Origin: Paramacrobiotus richtersi
Taxonomy: Eukaryota; Tardigrada; Eutardigrada; Parachela; Macrobiotidae
DNA: 41,465 bases
Direction: 5' to 3'
Assembly: GCA_034698045.1 (NCBI GenBank)
Contig: JAQGAU010000100.1
Location: forward strand, 1-41,465
This document shows positions 20,466 through 31,020 of the stretch, one piece after another; position 1 is the first letter of the stretch; every line of letters starts with the position of its first letter. The notes beneath the pieces were generated by a model. That model did no database searches and was not told the DNA's origin. It worked only from the letters and a program-made list of their open reading frames with translations. Made by a program: the position numbers and the translations under genes.

Positions 20466-20575
20466 GCTGGGCCGGCGCTGCCCAGCCTGGCGTGACCAGG
20501 CCTGGCGTAGCCCGCTAAAGAGGGCCGGGCCTACCAAATCCCACGGCCCTTCATTACCCGGGCCGCCGCCCGGGT
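20466..20575. other. GC-rich cluster of four strong hairpins
   Basis: Within 110 bp are GCTGGGC-n7-GCCCAGC (20466-20486), CCTGG-CGTGA-CCAGG (20486-20500), AGGGCC-n18-GGCCCT (20521-20550) and ACCCGGGC-CGCC-GCCCGGGT (20556-20575). All stems are perfect. This is unlike the surrounding AT-balanced sequence and follows directly after the truncated RT element. It may be a structured RNA of a retroelement UTR; a specific fold such as a self-cleaving ribozyme could not be established. Confidence 0.4.
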
Positions 20576-20862
20576 CTTTCGGTATTTGCGAATTAAACCA
20601 AGCGACACAGGGCAAAAGAACCGTATGTTTCTGATGTTTCTCATGGTTTTCTTCCCTTCAAATTCAGAATTTGAGTTGTTTCCTAGATTAACTGCATCTG
20701 GGTTATCTAGCATGATCCTGTGACGATGGCCCCTACCGCTGTAGACGGCGATCGTATGTATGCAGATGGCGCTGCACCGCTACACAGCGTGGATGCACCG
20801 TTGCCGATACACCTCACGCTGTGTCTGCCCTGTGTGAGCATTGTAGGTACCAATGCCCATGG

Positions 20863-20905
20863 TGCTAATGCGGCAACATGGGCAATGCCCATGTTGCCGC
20901 ATTAG
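20863..20905. repeat. Perfect palindrome, 21-bp arms, 1-bp loop
   Basis: Left arm 20863-20883 starts GCTAATGCGGCAACATGGGC; right arm 20885-20905 is its exact reverse complement, with one A between. Flanks continue partial symmetry (CCATGGT on the left, ATGGTC on the right). Confidence 0.85.
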
Positions 20906-20909
20906 CATG

Positions 20910-21942
20910 GTCTCCCAGATTTGTCGGGCAGTCGAGTGCGTAGCATTGTGCATTTGAGCACATGTTTCTGGCTCCCTGTTCTTCCCTAGAGAGTTTCCCC
21001 TCTAGAGGGATCATCCTTTTGTTTTGCGTACAGGTCAGCAATAAAACATAGTTTATTGCCTCGCTGGCGTCTCTGTTCTGTTTCCACATTATGGCCAGAT
21101 CCCTAGTAGATCAGGGAATCTGGCATTGTTTCTTCCAGGTTCGTCGACAAGGACATCCGTCCTGGTCTCATGGTGGCTCCGTACGGCGTTCCTAGCCATC
21201 CGCATCGTCGACGATCATCCAGCCATCGACGCAGAAGGCCAGAAAAAGAAAACAGTCGAAAATCAGTGAACAAAACCGTGCGCCCATTACCCCGGGTTAA
21301 CGGTTCCTTCCTGGTTTGCTGTCACGTCTCAGCTGGATCCTACGGCCAACAGGACCGCATCCAGCCAAGCAGGAAGTCCCAGAGAAGGTTACGAGACCGT
21401 GGAGGAGCGAGGCCCCGCTTGGCTCCAGAACGGTCGAGGACTTCAGCAGAGGAGCGCCCATGGCCAGAACATACCCGTTACCCGAGGATCGCTTGGCTCA
21501 TCTGCCCAACACCAGCACCACCGGAAAAAGGACCAGAGAGTGTGGAAACGGTCGGCAGACTGGGGAAAACTCCTCCAGTTTTGTCAACGGCCCAGCGAGG
21601 AAGTGCGCAGACAACAGCGCTCCCTACATCCACACACCCCGGCCTTTTTGCCCTCGCCGAGCAGTGCTGCAGCAGATCGTCTCGCCACCGTCACCAGTGG
21701 ATGCGCCATACCTGTTTTTAGGTTGGACGATTGAGAGACGGGGAGAGAAATCTCCCGGACGTCTACGGGTGGACACGGGAAGACGGTGGGCTATGTGTAC
21801 CAATACCACAGACCCCTGCGCGTTTTTTTCTCCCGCCGTCATCCTGCCAAGCGCCGCACAGTCAAGCCAACAACACCATCAGCATCCCCGTAAAATTCTC
21901 TGCAATACCCTGCAGGAATTTACGAGGGACAGTGGGCAGAAT
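20910..21942. other. Region upstream of the Ty3/gypsy element, undefined
   Basis: Three overlapping plus-strand frames (21170-21721, 21316-21975, 21399-21734) are open together and are Arg/Pro/Ser-rich, a sign of composition rather than coding. No capsid, zinc knuckle or LTR could be recognised. It may be the 5' untranslated or gag-leading part of the retroelement. Confidence 0.35.
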
Positions 21943-22150
21943 AGCGACGACAGGAGGCGGGTTTTGGCGTCCTGACAGGGCAAACCTCTGCCCGTTTTTC
22001 TTCATCAGCTGGAGGATTTCGACGATAGGAGGCGGGTTTCTTGTCCCAAATTAGCGAACCGCTGCTTGATTTTCCTCGTGGATATATCGACGATAGGAGA
22101 ACGAGCGTTTCTGGCGTCCCAAAAAAGCAAACCCCTGCCCAAAATTCTAG
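21943..22150 (+). repeat. Three degenerate ~70-75-bp tandem repeats
   Basis: Units start at about 21943, 22018 and 22087. Each has CGACGATAGGAG(GCG), then GGTTT-TGGCGTCC, then AGC/GGCAAACC-CTGCC. They lie just before the reading frames of the retroelement and may belong to its 5' leader. The repeated TGGCGTCC has the form of a primer-binding-site start, but no tRNA match can be claimed. Confidence 0.6.
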
Positions 22151-22636
22151 AAAGTGAAGAACTTGAGAAAATTTCGAGCAAAACAAGTTCGAATTTCCGT
22201 GACGTCACGCCAAATCTGGGGAAATCGTTGGGAAAGTGTGTGGAGTGCAAAAAGGTGAAAAAAAACACCCCAAAACCGTACAAAGCCCTATAGGCCGTGC
22301 GGACAGCAAAAACGTGTCCGCACCATCGTGCAGCATTGCCAAACGGAGAAAAGCCCCGACTTATAACGGACCAGGATTCCGGCAGGCTCTGACTGCGTAC
22401 AGGTACGGAAAAGCGAAGTCACTGACCTACAAGTTGGTATTGTATGACGTAGTCAATAGACTAAGCCGCGCAGTATCACGTGACACTTTCGTGTTTTTGC
22501 ACACCACTCGTGCATAGCACAAAATGCTTATTTCGCACAGAGAACAGGCGATTACAAATATTCGAAAGTTGATGACCTGTATGGCACAACATTTAATTTT
22601 TTTTGATTCCCGCGCGCCTATTCGAGCCCGTTTTCG

Positions 22637-23844
22637 TTGTTTTTTTGCGAAAACGTTAGCAAACAAACCTACTCACTGCGGCTGGTGAAACCTAAAGCCA
22701 CCGCAGGGAGAAGTTGTTCTCTCCCAAACAGCGTTTCCGGCGCAAACAGGGACGAAGATAACGTGGAATGGACAAGTGCAGAGGATTCCTGCAGCGCTTG
22801 TCGGCCGTGCTTCCATTCACTCGTGAATCGATGGATCATAATCAAATGCCTATCGATCCTGTCGCGGCAAAACCTGCTGCAGACAAGAAGAAGCACCGAG
22901 CAGATACACCACGGAACCCGACGACAAAACGGAAACCGAAAGTCTACCCGACGCGCCCCCTTGGCCAACACGGGACGCGATCAAGGGGTGCTGGCCAGGA
23001 AAGGATGCAGTCGGATCCTGCGAAGTCCCGGCGAAGTGCTTCCGAAGTGGAACCCGCGTCGGCACAGAGCTTACCTAATACCCCGGGCAGCCCTGCTGCG
23101 GCGTTGGGGAACACACATCAGGAAACACGATGATGGATGCATCGGAGTCGACCTCGTCAGAAGTCAGCTTCCCCTCAAGCGCACCCAATACCCCAGGTGG
23201 CTCGAGAGCCCGCAAATGGAAATCCGCTGAAACGAGTCTGAGGCATTCTGATCGGAGCTCGCCATCGACGTCCTTCGTGGAGGCATCACAAAGCCCCACA
23301 GCGTCCTATATGGAGACGACAATGATCTAGACCCCATTGAAGGCAATTACGCCGACCCACCGGAAGTCTCTCAGCCCTGGAGGCATCAACTGGATTGGGG
23401 TTAACACACCCAAGACAACCGGTTCGGCTGATACCCCAGCCTACCGGGACCCAGGGAGGTGTCGGTTCCACCAGGGTACCTGGAAATCCTAGCACCCACA
23501 CGATCCGAAGGTGGAAGTCATCCACCGGCGATATTTACATCGCCACACCCGCCCCTTCGCCACCGACATCGGGCTCGACGTTAGGCGAGGTGACAAGACA
23601 ACTCTTTCCACCGGAAGTGGAGTCCTTGTCAAGGGAAATTTCCCACATGAGTCTGGCGGACCTGGAGGTGGACGAAAGGCAGCCGGAAGTGTCGGTAGCG
23701 GTTGAGGCAATACCCCGCCCACCCTCGGACTCGAATTCGAGACGGTCGCGGATACTGGACTCAGGACGGTCATGTCTGGACGATGAGCGGGACATGGGGT
23801 GGCATTTAAAAAACCCCAGGGGCAGTGAGCGGCGGCTACACTGA
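22637..23844 (+). pseudogene. Gag-position frames of the retroelement, low complexity
   Basis: Successive plus-strand frames (22768-23133, 23130-23330, 23395-23844) encode basic, Ser/Pro-rich peptides with SLPNTPGS, SAPNTPGGSRARKWKS and related motifs. The position before protease is that of gag, but neither a capsid fold nor a CCHC zinc knuckle can be seen. Several frames are broken. Either gag has decayed beyond recognition, or this is a disordered N-terminal region and the capsid is elsewhere. Confidence 0.35.
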
Positions 23845-24193
23845 TCCCGTTCCACCAAAACCGCCAGACCCTCCAGATCCTCCGAAACTGAAGGACAGGA
23901 AGAAGAAGTAGAAAGCTCCCAAAACCCGGGAAGACTCTGAAATCCCTGTTGAAACCAACGACGGAAGTACCGAACGCGGTCAAATGCCAAAACACCGACA
24001 TTTACCACACGTACGTCGGTAGCAAGACAACATATATGATGGATGACAAATATGTGGTTCGAAACGATCCCCTCAAGAAAGACAGGAAGCGGGACGAATC
24101 GTTGCCACAGACAAAAACATATCAACGTTCCAGCTTCCGTTAGGTTTGGAACCAAGGATCATGACGATTCAGCTGGAATGACCGGAACCCATC

Positions 24194-24814
24194 ATGATCA
24201 AGGCACTAACCCATGGTGTCACGATAAATCGACAGGTCGAGGCTACAGCGATGATCGACTCGGGAGCGAAAACGTCTCTGATTTCACAACGATTCTGTCG
24301 TACGAACGGCATCCCGACACTACCCCTACAGAAACCCTTGAAGGTCCGCAGTGTCGGAAGAGCATGTCAGTTTGCAGTGACACATTTCGTGGACGTCCTA
24401 CTGGAACTGAAAGGCATCATCACCCGCCACAAGATGTACGTCAAGCCGACCAATGACAGTCTGGCAGTTCTACTTGGCAGCGACTGCCTCCACAGTAAGC
24501 TGTTCACCATAGCTGGGGGCTTGCTAACCAAATTCCGCAACCTGTCGGAAGTGAAGGGAAGCACGGAGCAAACGGTTACCAGTACCCCGGTACCGAATGC
24601 TAAAGTCATGCAAGCTGCTGCAGAACGTCCAGTCAAGACAACCAAAGCTGCAGAGCAAAACCCCGCTCCATGCACGTCTATACTGGAAAAGAAGACGCAT
24701 GAGCGGCTGAAGGCCATGAGAAAGGAACAGGGACGTAAAGAGGCCTTACCCAAAGGCGTCTTCCCCGAAGTCAATGGCGAATCGTCTAAGAAAGAACTGA
24801 TGAACGCATATTAA
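24194..24814 (+). pseudogene. Retropepsin (aspartic protease) domain of pol
   Basis: The frame contains the catalytic triplet context ATAMIDSGAKTSLIS (about residues 17-31) and, about 90 residues later, AVLLGSDCL, the ILG-x-D strand typical of retropepsins. It would cleave the polyprotein as a homodimer. The frame is open for 206 codons and then stops (TAA 24812), after which coding continues in the same frame. The part after 24560 is already the charged linker. Confidence 0.75.
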
Positions 24815-26003
24815 ACCTACCTTGACGGGCTACGTGCGATGTTGACGTATATCCGGGACACTGAGACCCAAGGCTTGGCTGAAATTTCCAGACCTCTCGA
24901 CCTTGGTGGTATCCATTCAGCACAGGCATTAAATGCCAAGATGAACGAAAAGCGGTGAGACAACGCCATGGCTATGGAAGGCGTGGAGATAAAACGCAAG
25001 AAACTACTTCGACACTTCGAATCCAGGAAGGTGTCTCCACCGATGGTACTCCAGCATACCGTGCAACGTATGCAGGAGGAATGCATAGGGGACCCGATCC
25101 GATTCAAGACGGAGGATAGACTCGAACGCTCCGAACGCAACGAGGTCTACAATACCCGAGCTCTCCGTGTCGATGCCGAAACCATGAAAAAATGGCAAAA
25201 GATCGGCAATCAACATTCCCAGGAATACACACAACGATCGTTGGCCACAGACAAGCTTGGTCAGGATATAGACAATACCCCGTCTATTTCTGATTACAAG
25301 TTGAAAGCCGGGATCAAGGCACAACGTAAGGAAATGGCTAAAGCCACACCGCCACAGCAATCGGTAGCCAAAGATGCCGAGAGGTGCTACGAGACAGACA
25401 ATACCCCGTCTGGCTCGAAAGACGGCAAAAAGGCGGAAGCCAAACAAATTTCTTGGCGGAGGAAGAAAGATCCTTTCCTTCGACAACGAAAATATCCTCG
25501 TAAGGATGTACCACACGTTGATGAGTCACAACCGGAAGAGAACACTAGACACGACGAGTGCGACGACAGTGATTCTGGGATTGAATGCGATAGTGCATGG
25601 ATCCATAAAATCAGTATTGCAAGCGAACAGGAAGCCCGATCAGCTCCTACGCGACATGAACTGACTAAGGTCTATGCGACGAACCGATTCATCCTGAATC
25701 CCAATGAAGTCACCTGGATCGAGGTTGGCACCAAGCAGCTTCCCGACGGAACGCAAGCGCAGTTCATGTTCTCGCCTAACCCGGCTTTGTACTCTTCGGA
25801 AGACTGATTCCCTTGGAGGGCCTAGTCGAACCGAATCTGGGCAACGTGGAAGTTATGGTCAGCAACTACAGCCAGCAACGTCGCACCATTATACGCGGCG
25901 CCTTCGTGTGCATACTGGAGACCTCCGAGGAAGAAGTCATGCCGGAAGTGACAACGGTCGAACTGAAGGAGATGACGCCTGAGGAAAAAGCGGAATTTAG
26001 GAG
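24815..26003 (+). pseudogene. Long charged linker and beta-domain between protease and RT
   Basis: In the same frame as protease, after stops at 24812 and 24956, about 280 codons encode a Lys/Glu/Gln-rich, probably disordered segment with two DNTPS motifs. It is followed by a globular beta-rich stretch (NEVTWIEVGTKQLPDGTQA, FMFSPNPAL). After a frameshift near 25800 this continues as LEGLVEPNLGNVEVMVSNYS and IIRGAFVCILE, the spacer domain that commonly precedes RT in Ty3/gypsy pol. The disordered segment of about 350 residues is unusually long. Confidence 0.55.
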
Positions 26004-26680
26004 ATAATCAAGCGATTCAACGTCAATAAAGAGTTGACGGACGCGCAAAAGGCGCAGGTAAACGCAATCTTCTGGAAATCCGCGCCGATAGTCCCCACAT
26101 CGCGTCGGCCTTATGGACAAGTCACTACCGCACTGCATCATATTGATGCCGGCAATACCCTGCCGATAAAGTGCGCTCCTGTGAGAACATCGTGGAGAGG
26201 ACGCCAACTTATCCAGCAACACATCCAAAAGATGCTGGACAAGGGGATTATTCGCCACTCGAAGTCACCCTGGAGTTTTCCAGTGGTACTGGCACACAAG
26301 CACGAACAGGCAACCCGATTGTGTGTGAGCTTCATCAAATTGAACTCCATCACCAATAAGAACGCGTACCCACTGCCGCACCCAGATGAGTTACTGGACG
26401 CTGTGGCAGAAGACACGTACTTCGCGGGATTGGAATGCTTTTCCGGGTTTCGGCAGGTGCTCATGCCCCCGACAGTGTCGAGAAAACTGCCTTTGTCACT
26501 CAAGACGGACTGGACGAATTCCTCCGCATGCCTTTTGGGGTAACAAACGGGCCCGCTACCTTTCAAGAAGCTGCGGATAGAATGATGAGAAATGTGATAA
26601 ACAAGTACCCCAACGCAAGAGCCAAGGCTTACATTGATGACATTATCGTCTCTGGTAAAACCTGTCAAGAATCATCCATA
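26004..26680 (+). pseudogene. Reverse transcriptase domain of pol
   Basis: Motifs in order: MLDKGIIRHSKSPWSFPVVL (RT fingers), RLCVSFIKLNSITNKNAYPL, the motif A region YFAGLECFSGFRQV, the motif B region FGVTNGPATFQEA, and catalytic YIDDIIVSG (motif C). Motif A has Glu where the metal-binding Asp is expected and the fingers have SFI for DYR, both signs of decay. Frameshifts lie near 26003, 26460 and 26670. Confidence 0.85.
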
Positions 26681-26682
26681 AC

Positions 26683-27360
26683 TTGAAGCCGGTCTTCGAG
26701 TGTATAGCTGAAGCAGGTTTCACCGTCAAGCCAAACAAGTGCTATTTCGGCATGACTGAGCTGAAATTCCTTGGCCACATCGTTTCCGCCCAAGGCTTTC
26801 GAACTGATCCCGCAAAGATTGAGGCAATTACTCTCTTTCCACTACCCCGGACTGAGAGGCAGTTACGCTCATTGCTCGGCCTCTGTAATTGCTACCGGAA
26901 GTTCATCAAGGGATTTGCGCAGATCTCTAACGAGCTTTTCAATTTGTTGCGGAACGAAGCCGACGTCGCGAGAGACTGGGCTCATATCCACACAGCCCAG
27001 TTCGAGGGATCAAAGAAAGCAATGTGCGAGGCACCAGTGGTGGCGAAATTCGACCCAAATAAACCGACAGTCATCGAGTGTGACGCCAGCACCTACGGCA
27101 TTGGAGCTGTCCTCAGTCAAGACGGACACCCGATTGCCTACGCCTCACGGCTCTTGACACCCGCGGAAACCAAGTATGCGATTACCGAGCTGGAATGCAT
27201 GGCAGTCGTGTATGCAGTACACCAGTTCCGTCACTACATCGACTACAGTGAGATCACCGTGAAGACCGATCACCACGCACTAACCAACCTCCTGCGTTCG
27301 ATGTACATTGTGAATGGGACCAATCCAAGGTTGACCCGCTAGGCGATCGCGCTGGGACGG
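26683..27360 (+). pseudogene. RT thumb/connection and RNase H domain of pol
   Basis: Continues from RT with AGFTVKPNKCYFG, ELKFLGHIVSAQGFRTDP and RSLLGLCNCYRKFIKGFAQI. RNase H follows: TVIECDASTYGIGAVLSQ (Asp), ITELECMAVVYAVHQFRHYI (Glu) and TVKTDHHALTNLL (Asp), i.e. the DED part of the active site is kept. The frame is open for 219 codons to a TAG at 27340 and then continues in phase as AIALGRYNMKIVYRPGK. Confidence 0.85.
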
Positions 27361-28533
27361 TACAACATGAAGATCGTATATCGTCCAGGGAAGTTCTGCG
27401 ATAATGCAGATGCCTTGAGTCGTAACCCGGTCCACCCCACCGATGTTGACGATCTGGACAACGTACCGCAGTTCGACGATTACAAGTTCAGCCCGCCCAG
27501 TATCTGCGTAACCACGTTCTCCGATCAAGAGTTGCGTGAGGAAGAAGAAGACAACATCACCTTACTGTCGAACGAGCAGTTACGAGATCCGTTCATCGTC
27601 CACATTAAAAGTCAACTGGCGAAGACTGGTGATCCTGGCTTAATCGTGAAACGGTACCGAGAACATTACGCGGTTTAGGATGATATCCTGTACCGCATAA
27701 CCGAGAAGGATGGACGCGAATGGCGTAATTATGTGGCACCTAAACACATGCGAGCCAACATCATGCAAACCTTCCATGATGCACCAACAGCTGCACATCT
27801 GGGACGTAACAAGACGGTTAGCGCCATGAAGTTGCGCTACTACTGGCACAACATGGAGAGCGACATTCATCGATTCCTCGACCAGTGCCCAGAGTGTCAG
27901 TTTCGCAAAATCACTCGTACCGCAACACCCGGCGAGTTACAGAGGATAGAAGTTGGCGAGTCGTTCACCCGTCTTCAAGTAGATCTGAAAGGACCAAATA
28001 AGACGACGTCAGGACGCGGACGCAAGTACATTGCAGTGGCTGTGGATTACCTGTCGAAGTTCGTCATTGCAGAACCGCTCAAAACATGCTCTGCGCAGGA
28101 AGTAGCCGATTTCCTGGTTTACCGAGTCATCCTGCCTTATGGAGCGCCTCACATTCTTCATGCCGATAATGGTACGCACTTCAAGAACGCCCTGATGAAG
28201 AAAGTGGCGGAATGCTTTAGAATCGATCACGTATTCGGTTCGCCTTACCATCCCGAGGGAACTGGACTGGTTGAGCGACAAATGCAGACGATCGCTGACC
28301 CGTTGGCTACTTGCCTGCCCAAAGGAAGCAAGGATGTATGGGATAAGATTCTCCCACACGTAATCGCGTCAGGAAACCGCCTAGTGCACAAAACAACTGG
28401 ATTCTCACCGTACTATATGCTGTATGGAAGGGAACAGGTGCACTGGGCATATACGCTGATTAAAACGAATCTCCCACTCGACCATCCAACAGTCAAGGAT
28501 TGTGTTGGGTACCTGCAGCATTTCACCAAGTGA
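27361..28533 (+). pseudogene. Integrase domain of pol (HHCC + DD35E)
   Basis: After the RNase H tail (VYRPGKFCDNADALSRNPV) and an in-frame TAG at 27676 comes an HHCC zinc domain (AHLGRNKTVSAMKLRYYW...CPECQ). The catalytic core has QVDLKGP, HADNGTHF and GTGLVERQM. Exactly 35 residues separate the second Asp from the Glu, as in retroviral and Ty3 integrases. It would insert cDNA into the genome; here the frame is interrupted by stops at 27676 and 28531. Confidence 0.88.
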
Positions 28534-29603
28534 GCGCAGGACATCGCGAAAACACGAACGGAAACTGATTTCGAGAAACACGCCGAGCGTTACAACAAGA
28601 AGAAGGCAAAACCCAGCTTTCAATGTGGTGATGCCGTACTCGTGCGTGTGGAGCAGAAACCGACCGACGACAGCTTTGAGGAAAGGACCATTTAAGGTGA
28701 TGGACTTCCCCGGCCCGAACAAGGTGCTCCTCAGACGTGACGATCTGTCCAACAAAACCAAGACAGTATCTGTCGACCGTGTCAAGAAGACAGTGGATCG
28801 AGACACCGACATCGCAACAAAGATCACCAAAACCATCCGAAGGAAACGATGGGATCCCGATGGCCAAGACAAGAAGAACGAGGAGCTTCTGCGCCAATTA
28901 CACGATGTCGTGTGTGATGTCCTCGCTGACAATACCTCGTCAGACGCGGAAGACATACCAGATGTCGTGCGTAAGACCAAGAAGCAGCTGGCAAAACCAG
29001 TCAAGAAACCTAGGGAAAGTCCACAAACCGAGGAGCAGATCATATGCGCTGACACTCGTCAACAAATCGCCGCGAAGCGAAGACCAGCGACACCTCCTTT
29101 GGAAGATCTTCCACCAAATGAACAGTTACGGCAACTCTGAGCCAAGGAAGAACAGCTGAAATGGCTCATCGAGGAGTGCGAGATCAAGAATTCTAAACGT
29201 GATGCCAAGGCGTGAGGCACGAGAAACGTACGTGTTCACCAAGGAGCTGGAAGTTATCCCGGTCCGTGACCAAGATATTCCGGTACTGCCCGGTACCAAT
29301 AGCCCGGACCGTGAGCAAAATGATGGGAGCGCGTCATCGAAAGAACTACCCGATAAGACGGTGGATAGCGGTATCGACTCACCAACGTTACGACGATCCG
29401 ACCGCTTGAAGAGTAAGAAAGTCAAGAAGTATACGTCGTACGCAGAAGATCACGACGAAGAAGAAAAGCAAGAACCGACCGAGGATGAAATCCAAGTGCA
29501 GAATCAACAGCGTCGGTATGCTGCAAGGAAGAAGAAGGTGAAATTCTGCACGACAGTCAAAATTCAGCCATTCCGCATGCTCCGGAAGAAATCGAGAGGT
29601 TGA
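28534..29603 (+). pseudogene. Pol C-terminus: GPY/F domain and charged extension
   Basis: After the stop at 28531 the frame reads the usual post-core helix (ETDFEKHAERYNKKKAK). After a frameshift near 28680 it reads GPFKVMDFPGPNKVLLR, a GPY/F module. A long Lys/Glu-rich tail of about 300 residues follows, broken by a TGA at 29138 and a frameshift near 29190, ending with LRRSDRLKSKKVKKYTSYA. This resembles the RRSxR...Y motif near the end of many gypsy pols. The tail is longer than usual. Confidence 0.6.
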
Positions 29604-29677
29604 AACCATCCTATCCGAGAGACATTACAGCAATCCACAACAACTACAGGAAGTACAAGAAAGAACACTTAAAAATT

Positions 29678-29747
29678 TTCGGCCCGAACAAGCGCGCATT
29701 TACCCTTAAATGTTCGGCCCGAATAAGCGCGCATTTACCCTTAAATT
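29678..29747 (+). repeat. 35-bp tandem duplication
   Basis: The segment TTCGGCCCGAACAAGCGCGC + ATTTACCCTTAAATG is repeated once immediately downstream (29713-29747) with one or two differences (GAATAAGC for GAACAAGC). Confidence 0.85.
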
Positions 29748-29859
29748 TTTTATTCTACCAAAGTTTTAGTGGTAAATTATATCATAAGTGTGATCTGCTA
29801 GTGAAAACCCCGGTAGTATGATGGACGGAAAAGACAGACCGATCCGACCTTGACCCGCG

Positions 29860-30110
29860 ATGGAGAAGGTACCAACGCCCAGACCCAAGATGACCAATAC
29901 CCGGTTCCCTGGTGCGATCGACCCAAATACACTGCCGGTACCAACTTCACTGCCGATCCCAGGACAAATTCCCCCTGGACCGCTCATGCAGGAAGTTAGG
30001 CCTGGGCAGACCACTGGACAGTTTTACCAAATCATTGGAACCGGCTCAGGCAACAGACTCACGGTTCCAACTGGACCGCAGATGCCAACACCTGTACAGC
30101 CACTCACACT
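29860..30110 (+). pseudogene. Pro/Gly-rich frame after pol
   Basis: ATG at 29860 reads a proline-rich peptide (PGAIDPNTLPVPTSLPIPGQ, then IPPGPLMQEVRPGQTTG and FYQIIGTGSGNRLTVPTG). Coding character fades near 30110, where it meets the 3' part of the antisense frame. No family recognised. It may be the start of an accessory protein of the retroelement that was cut by the rearrangement that placed the antisense frame here. Confidence 0.35.
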
Positions 30111-30752
30111 GCGAATGGCCACAAAGTTTTGTGCCTTTGCCAAATCCATTCCTTCTAGTAGGGCTTCTCCTCGCAGTCGCATTTCCATTTCATGATGAGA
30201 CTCTCGCGTTGCGGTTTGGGTGTCTCGGGTCCGGTAAAGATCCGGACTATCTCGATATCGTGCAGGAATCGCTGGCAATTGTCCCTCAGTACTACAGGTT
30301 CTGTAGTAGTGAAGTCCAGTCGGCCCCTGTTGTTCGCGACGGCGTAGTTCCGCTTCTCGTTGTTCTTGTGCCATACGTAGGTTGGGAGTCCGGTGCGTAT
30401 CGATTGTCGCGTATCTCGGTGTACCCATTCCCCTTCGTTGAGGTGTCATTGGTAACGTCGGCGTATTAATGACTCGCGCACCGGGAGGTATTGCCGGTCG
30501 AACACCACTTGCTCCGGGGAATTGAAACAAGTGTGTCGATGGTGGCACCAACCGTAATGCTGCATCCATCTGCTGGTATGTCATGGTATGCCCCCGGGTT
30601 ACTGGTCCTGTAAACACAGGTCGCTGTTCCACGGGTATTGTGGAAGTCGGAGCCTGTGTTATCAAGTATAATGGTACCACAAGAGAGCCGAATGGTCGGC
30701 AGATGATTGTCTGGACATTTATTGCCCTTTGTAAACAAATCGTTTTACGCAC
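30024..30752 (-). CDS. Intact 242-codon antisense frame, unknown protein
   Basis: This is the only long uninterrupted frame in the retroelement mosaic. It encodes a Pro/Thr-rich N-terminal half (FTGPVTRGHTMTYQQMDAAL, RLVPPSTHLFQFPGASGVRP), a basic middle and a charged helical part (RMAQEQREAELRRREQQG). The last 40 residues run into sequence that reads better on the plus strand, so the true C-terminus may be near 30105. Its first third is homologous to the plus-strand frame starting at about 30970 (see the inverted repeat), i.e. the two frames are diverged, head-to-head copies. A start at the Met at 30752 or later is possible. Function unknown; an accessory or gag-related retroelement protein is the simplest guess. 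Confidence 0.4.
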   Translation of the reverse strand: MRKTICLQRAINVQTIICRPFGSLVVPLYLITQAPTSTIPVEQRPVFTGPVTRGHTMTYQQMDAALRLVPPSTHLFQFPGASGVRPAIPPGARVINTPTLPMTPQRRGMGTPRYATIDTHRTPNLRMAQEQREAELRRREQQGPTGLHYYRTCSTEGQLPAIPARYRDSPDLYRTRDTQTATRESHHEMEMRLRGEALLEGMDLAKAQNFVAIRSVSGCTGVGICGPVGTVSLLPEPVPMIW

Positions 30753-31010
30753 TTTCTATAGCCAGTCCATACTCATCTATATCTGACCGCTCGCACAGGT
30801 CGAGAGCCACTGGCTAGCTGCTGCAAAGGTGTGAAAAGGCTGCAATGGTATGCAGCTATGAAACCCCCTTTTTGTAAAAATCCGCAGTGCGCAGTCCGTT
30901 TGTTTGCTCAAAACAATAAACGCTACGACAACGCACTTATCTCCTTGAGACACAGGGTAGGGAGACAGCAGTGGTACCATTACAGTATATATGCCTTGAA
31001 ACTTCCAGTA
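30633..31010. repeat. Inverted repeat joining two head-to-head frames
   Basis: Minus-strand reading down from 30752 (GTGCGTAAAACGATTTGTTT...CAATAAA...GTGGTACCATTATAC...GACTTCCA) aligns with plus-strand reading up from 30887 (GTGCGCAGTCCGTTTGTTTG...CAATAAA...GTGGTACCATTACAG...AACTTCCA). Arms are about 125 bp, separated by about 130 bp, with roughly 65% identity by eye. The arms contain the starts of two related reading frames. Confidence 0.65.
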
Positions 31011-31020
31011 CCGCGAAGCC

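Noticed and set aside
20433..20615. Specific assignment of the GC-rich hairpins to an HDV-like ribozyme
   Set aside because: The required nested double pseudoknot could not be laid out convincingly by hand; only hairpins are supported.
21170..21975. Three overlapping long plus frames as gag
   Set aside because: Simultaneous openness in three frames and extreme Arg/Ser/Pro content indicate base composition; no capsid or zinc knuckle is visible in any frame.
24030..24090. TGGTTCGAAACGATCC looks like a tRNA T-arm/B-box
   Set aside because: No acceptor stem, A box or anticodon arm can be placed at proper distances; the sequence lies in the retroelement reading frames.
24812..29140. Regular in-frame stops in pol could mean stop-codon reassignment or readthrough
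   Set aside because: All three stop codons occur (TAA, TGA, TAG), accompanied by several frameshifts, which fits ordinary decay. That each could come from a C-to-T change of a Gln or Arg codon is true of any stop and is not informative.
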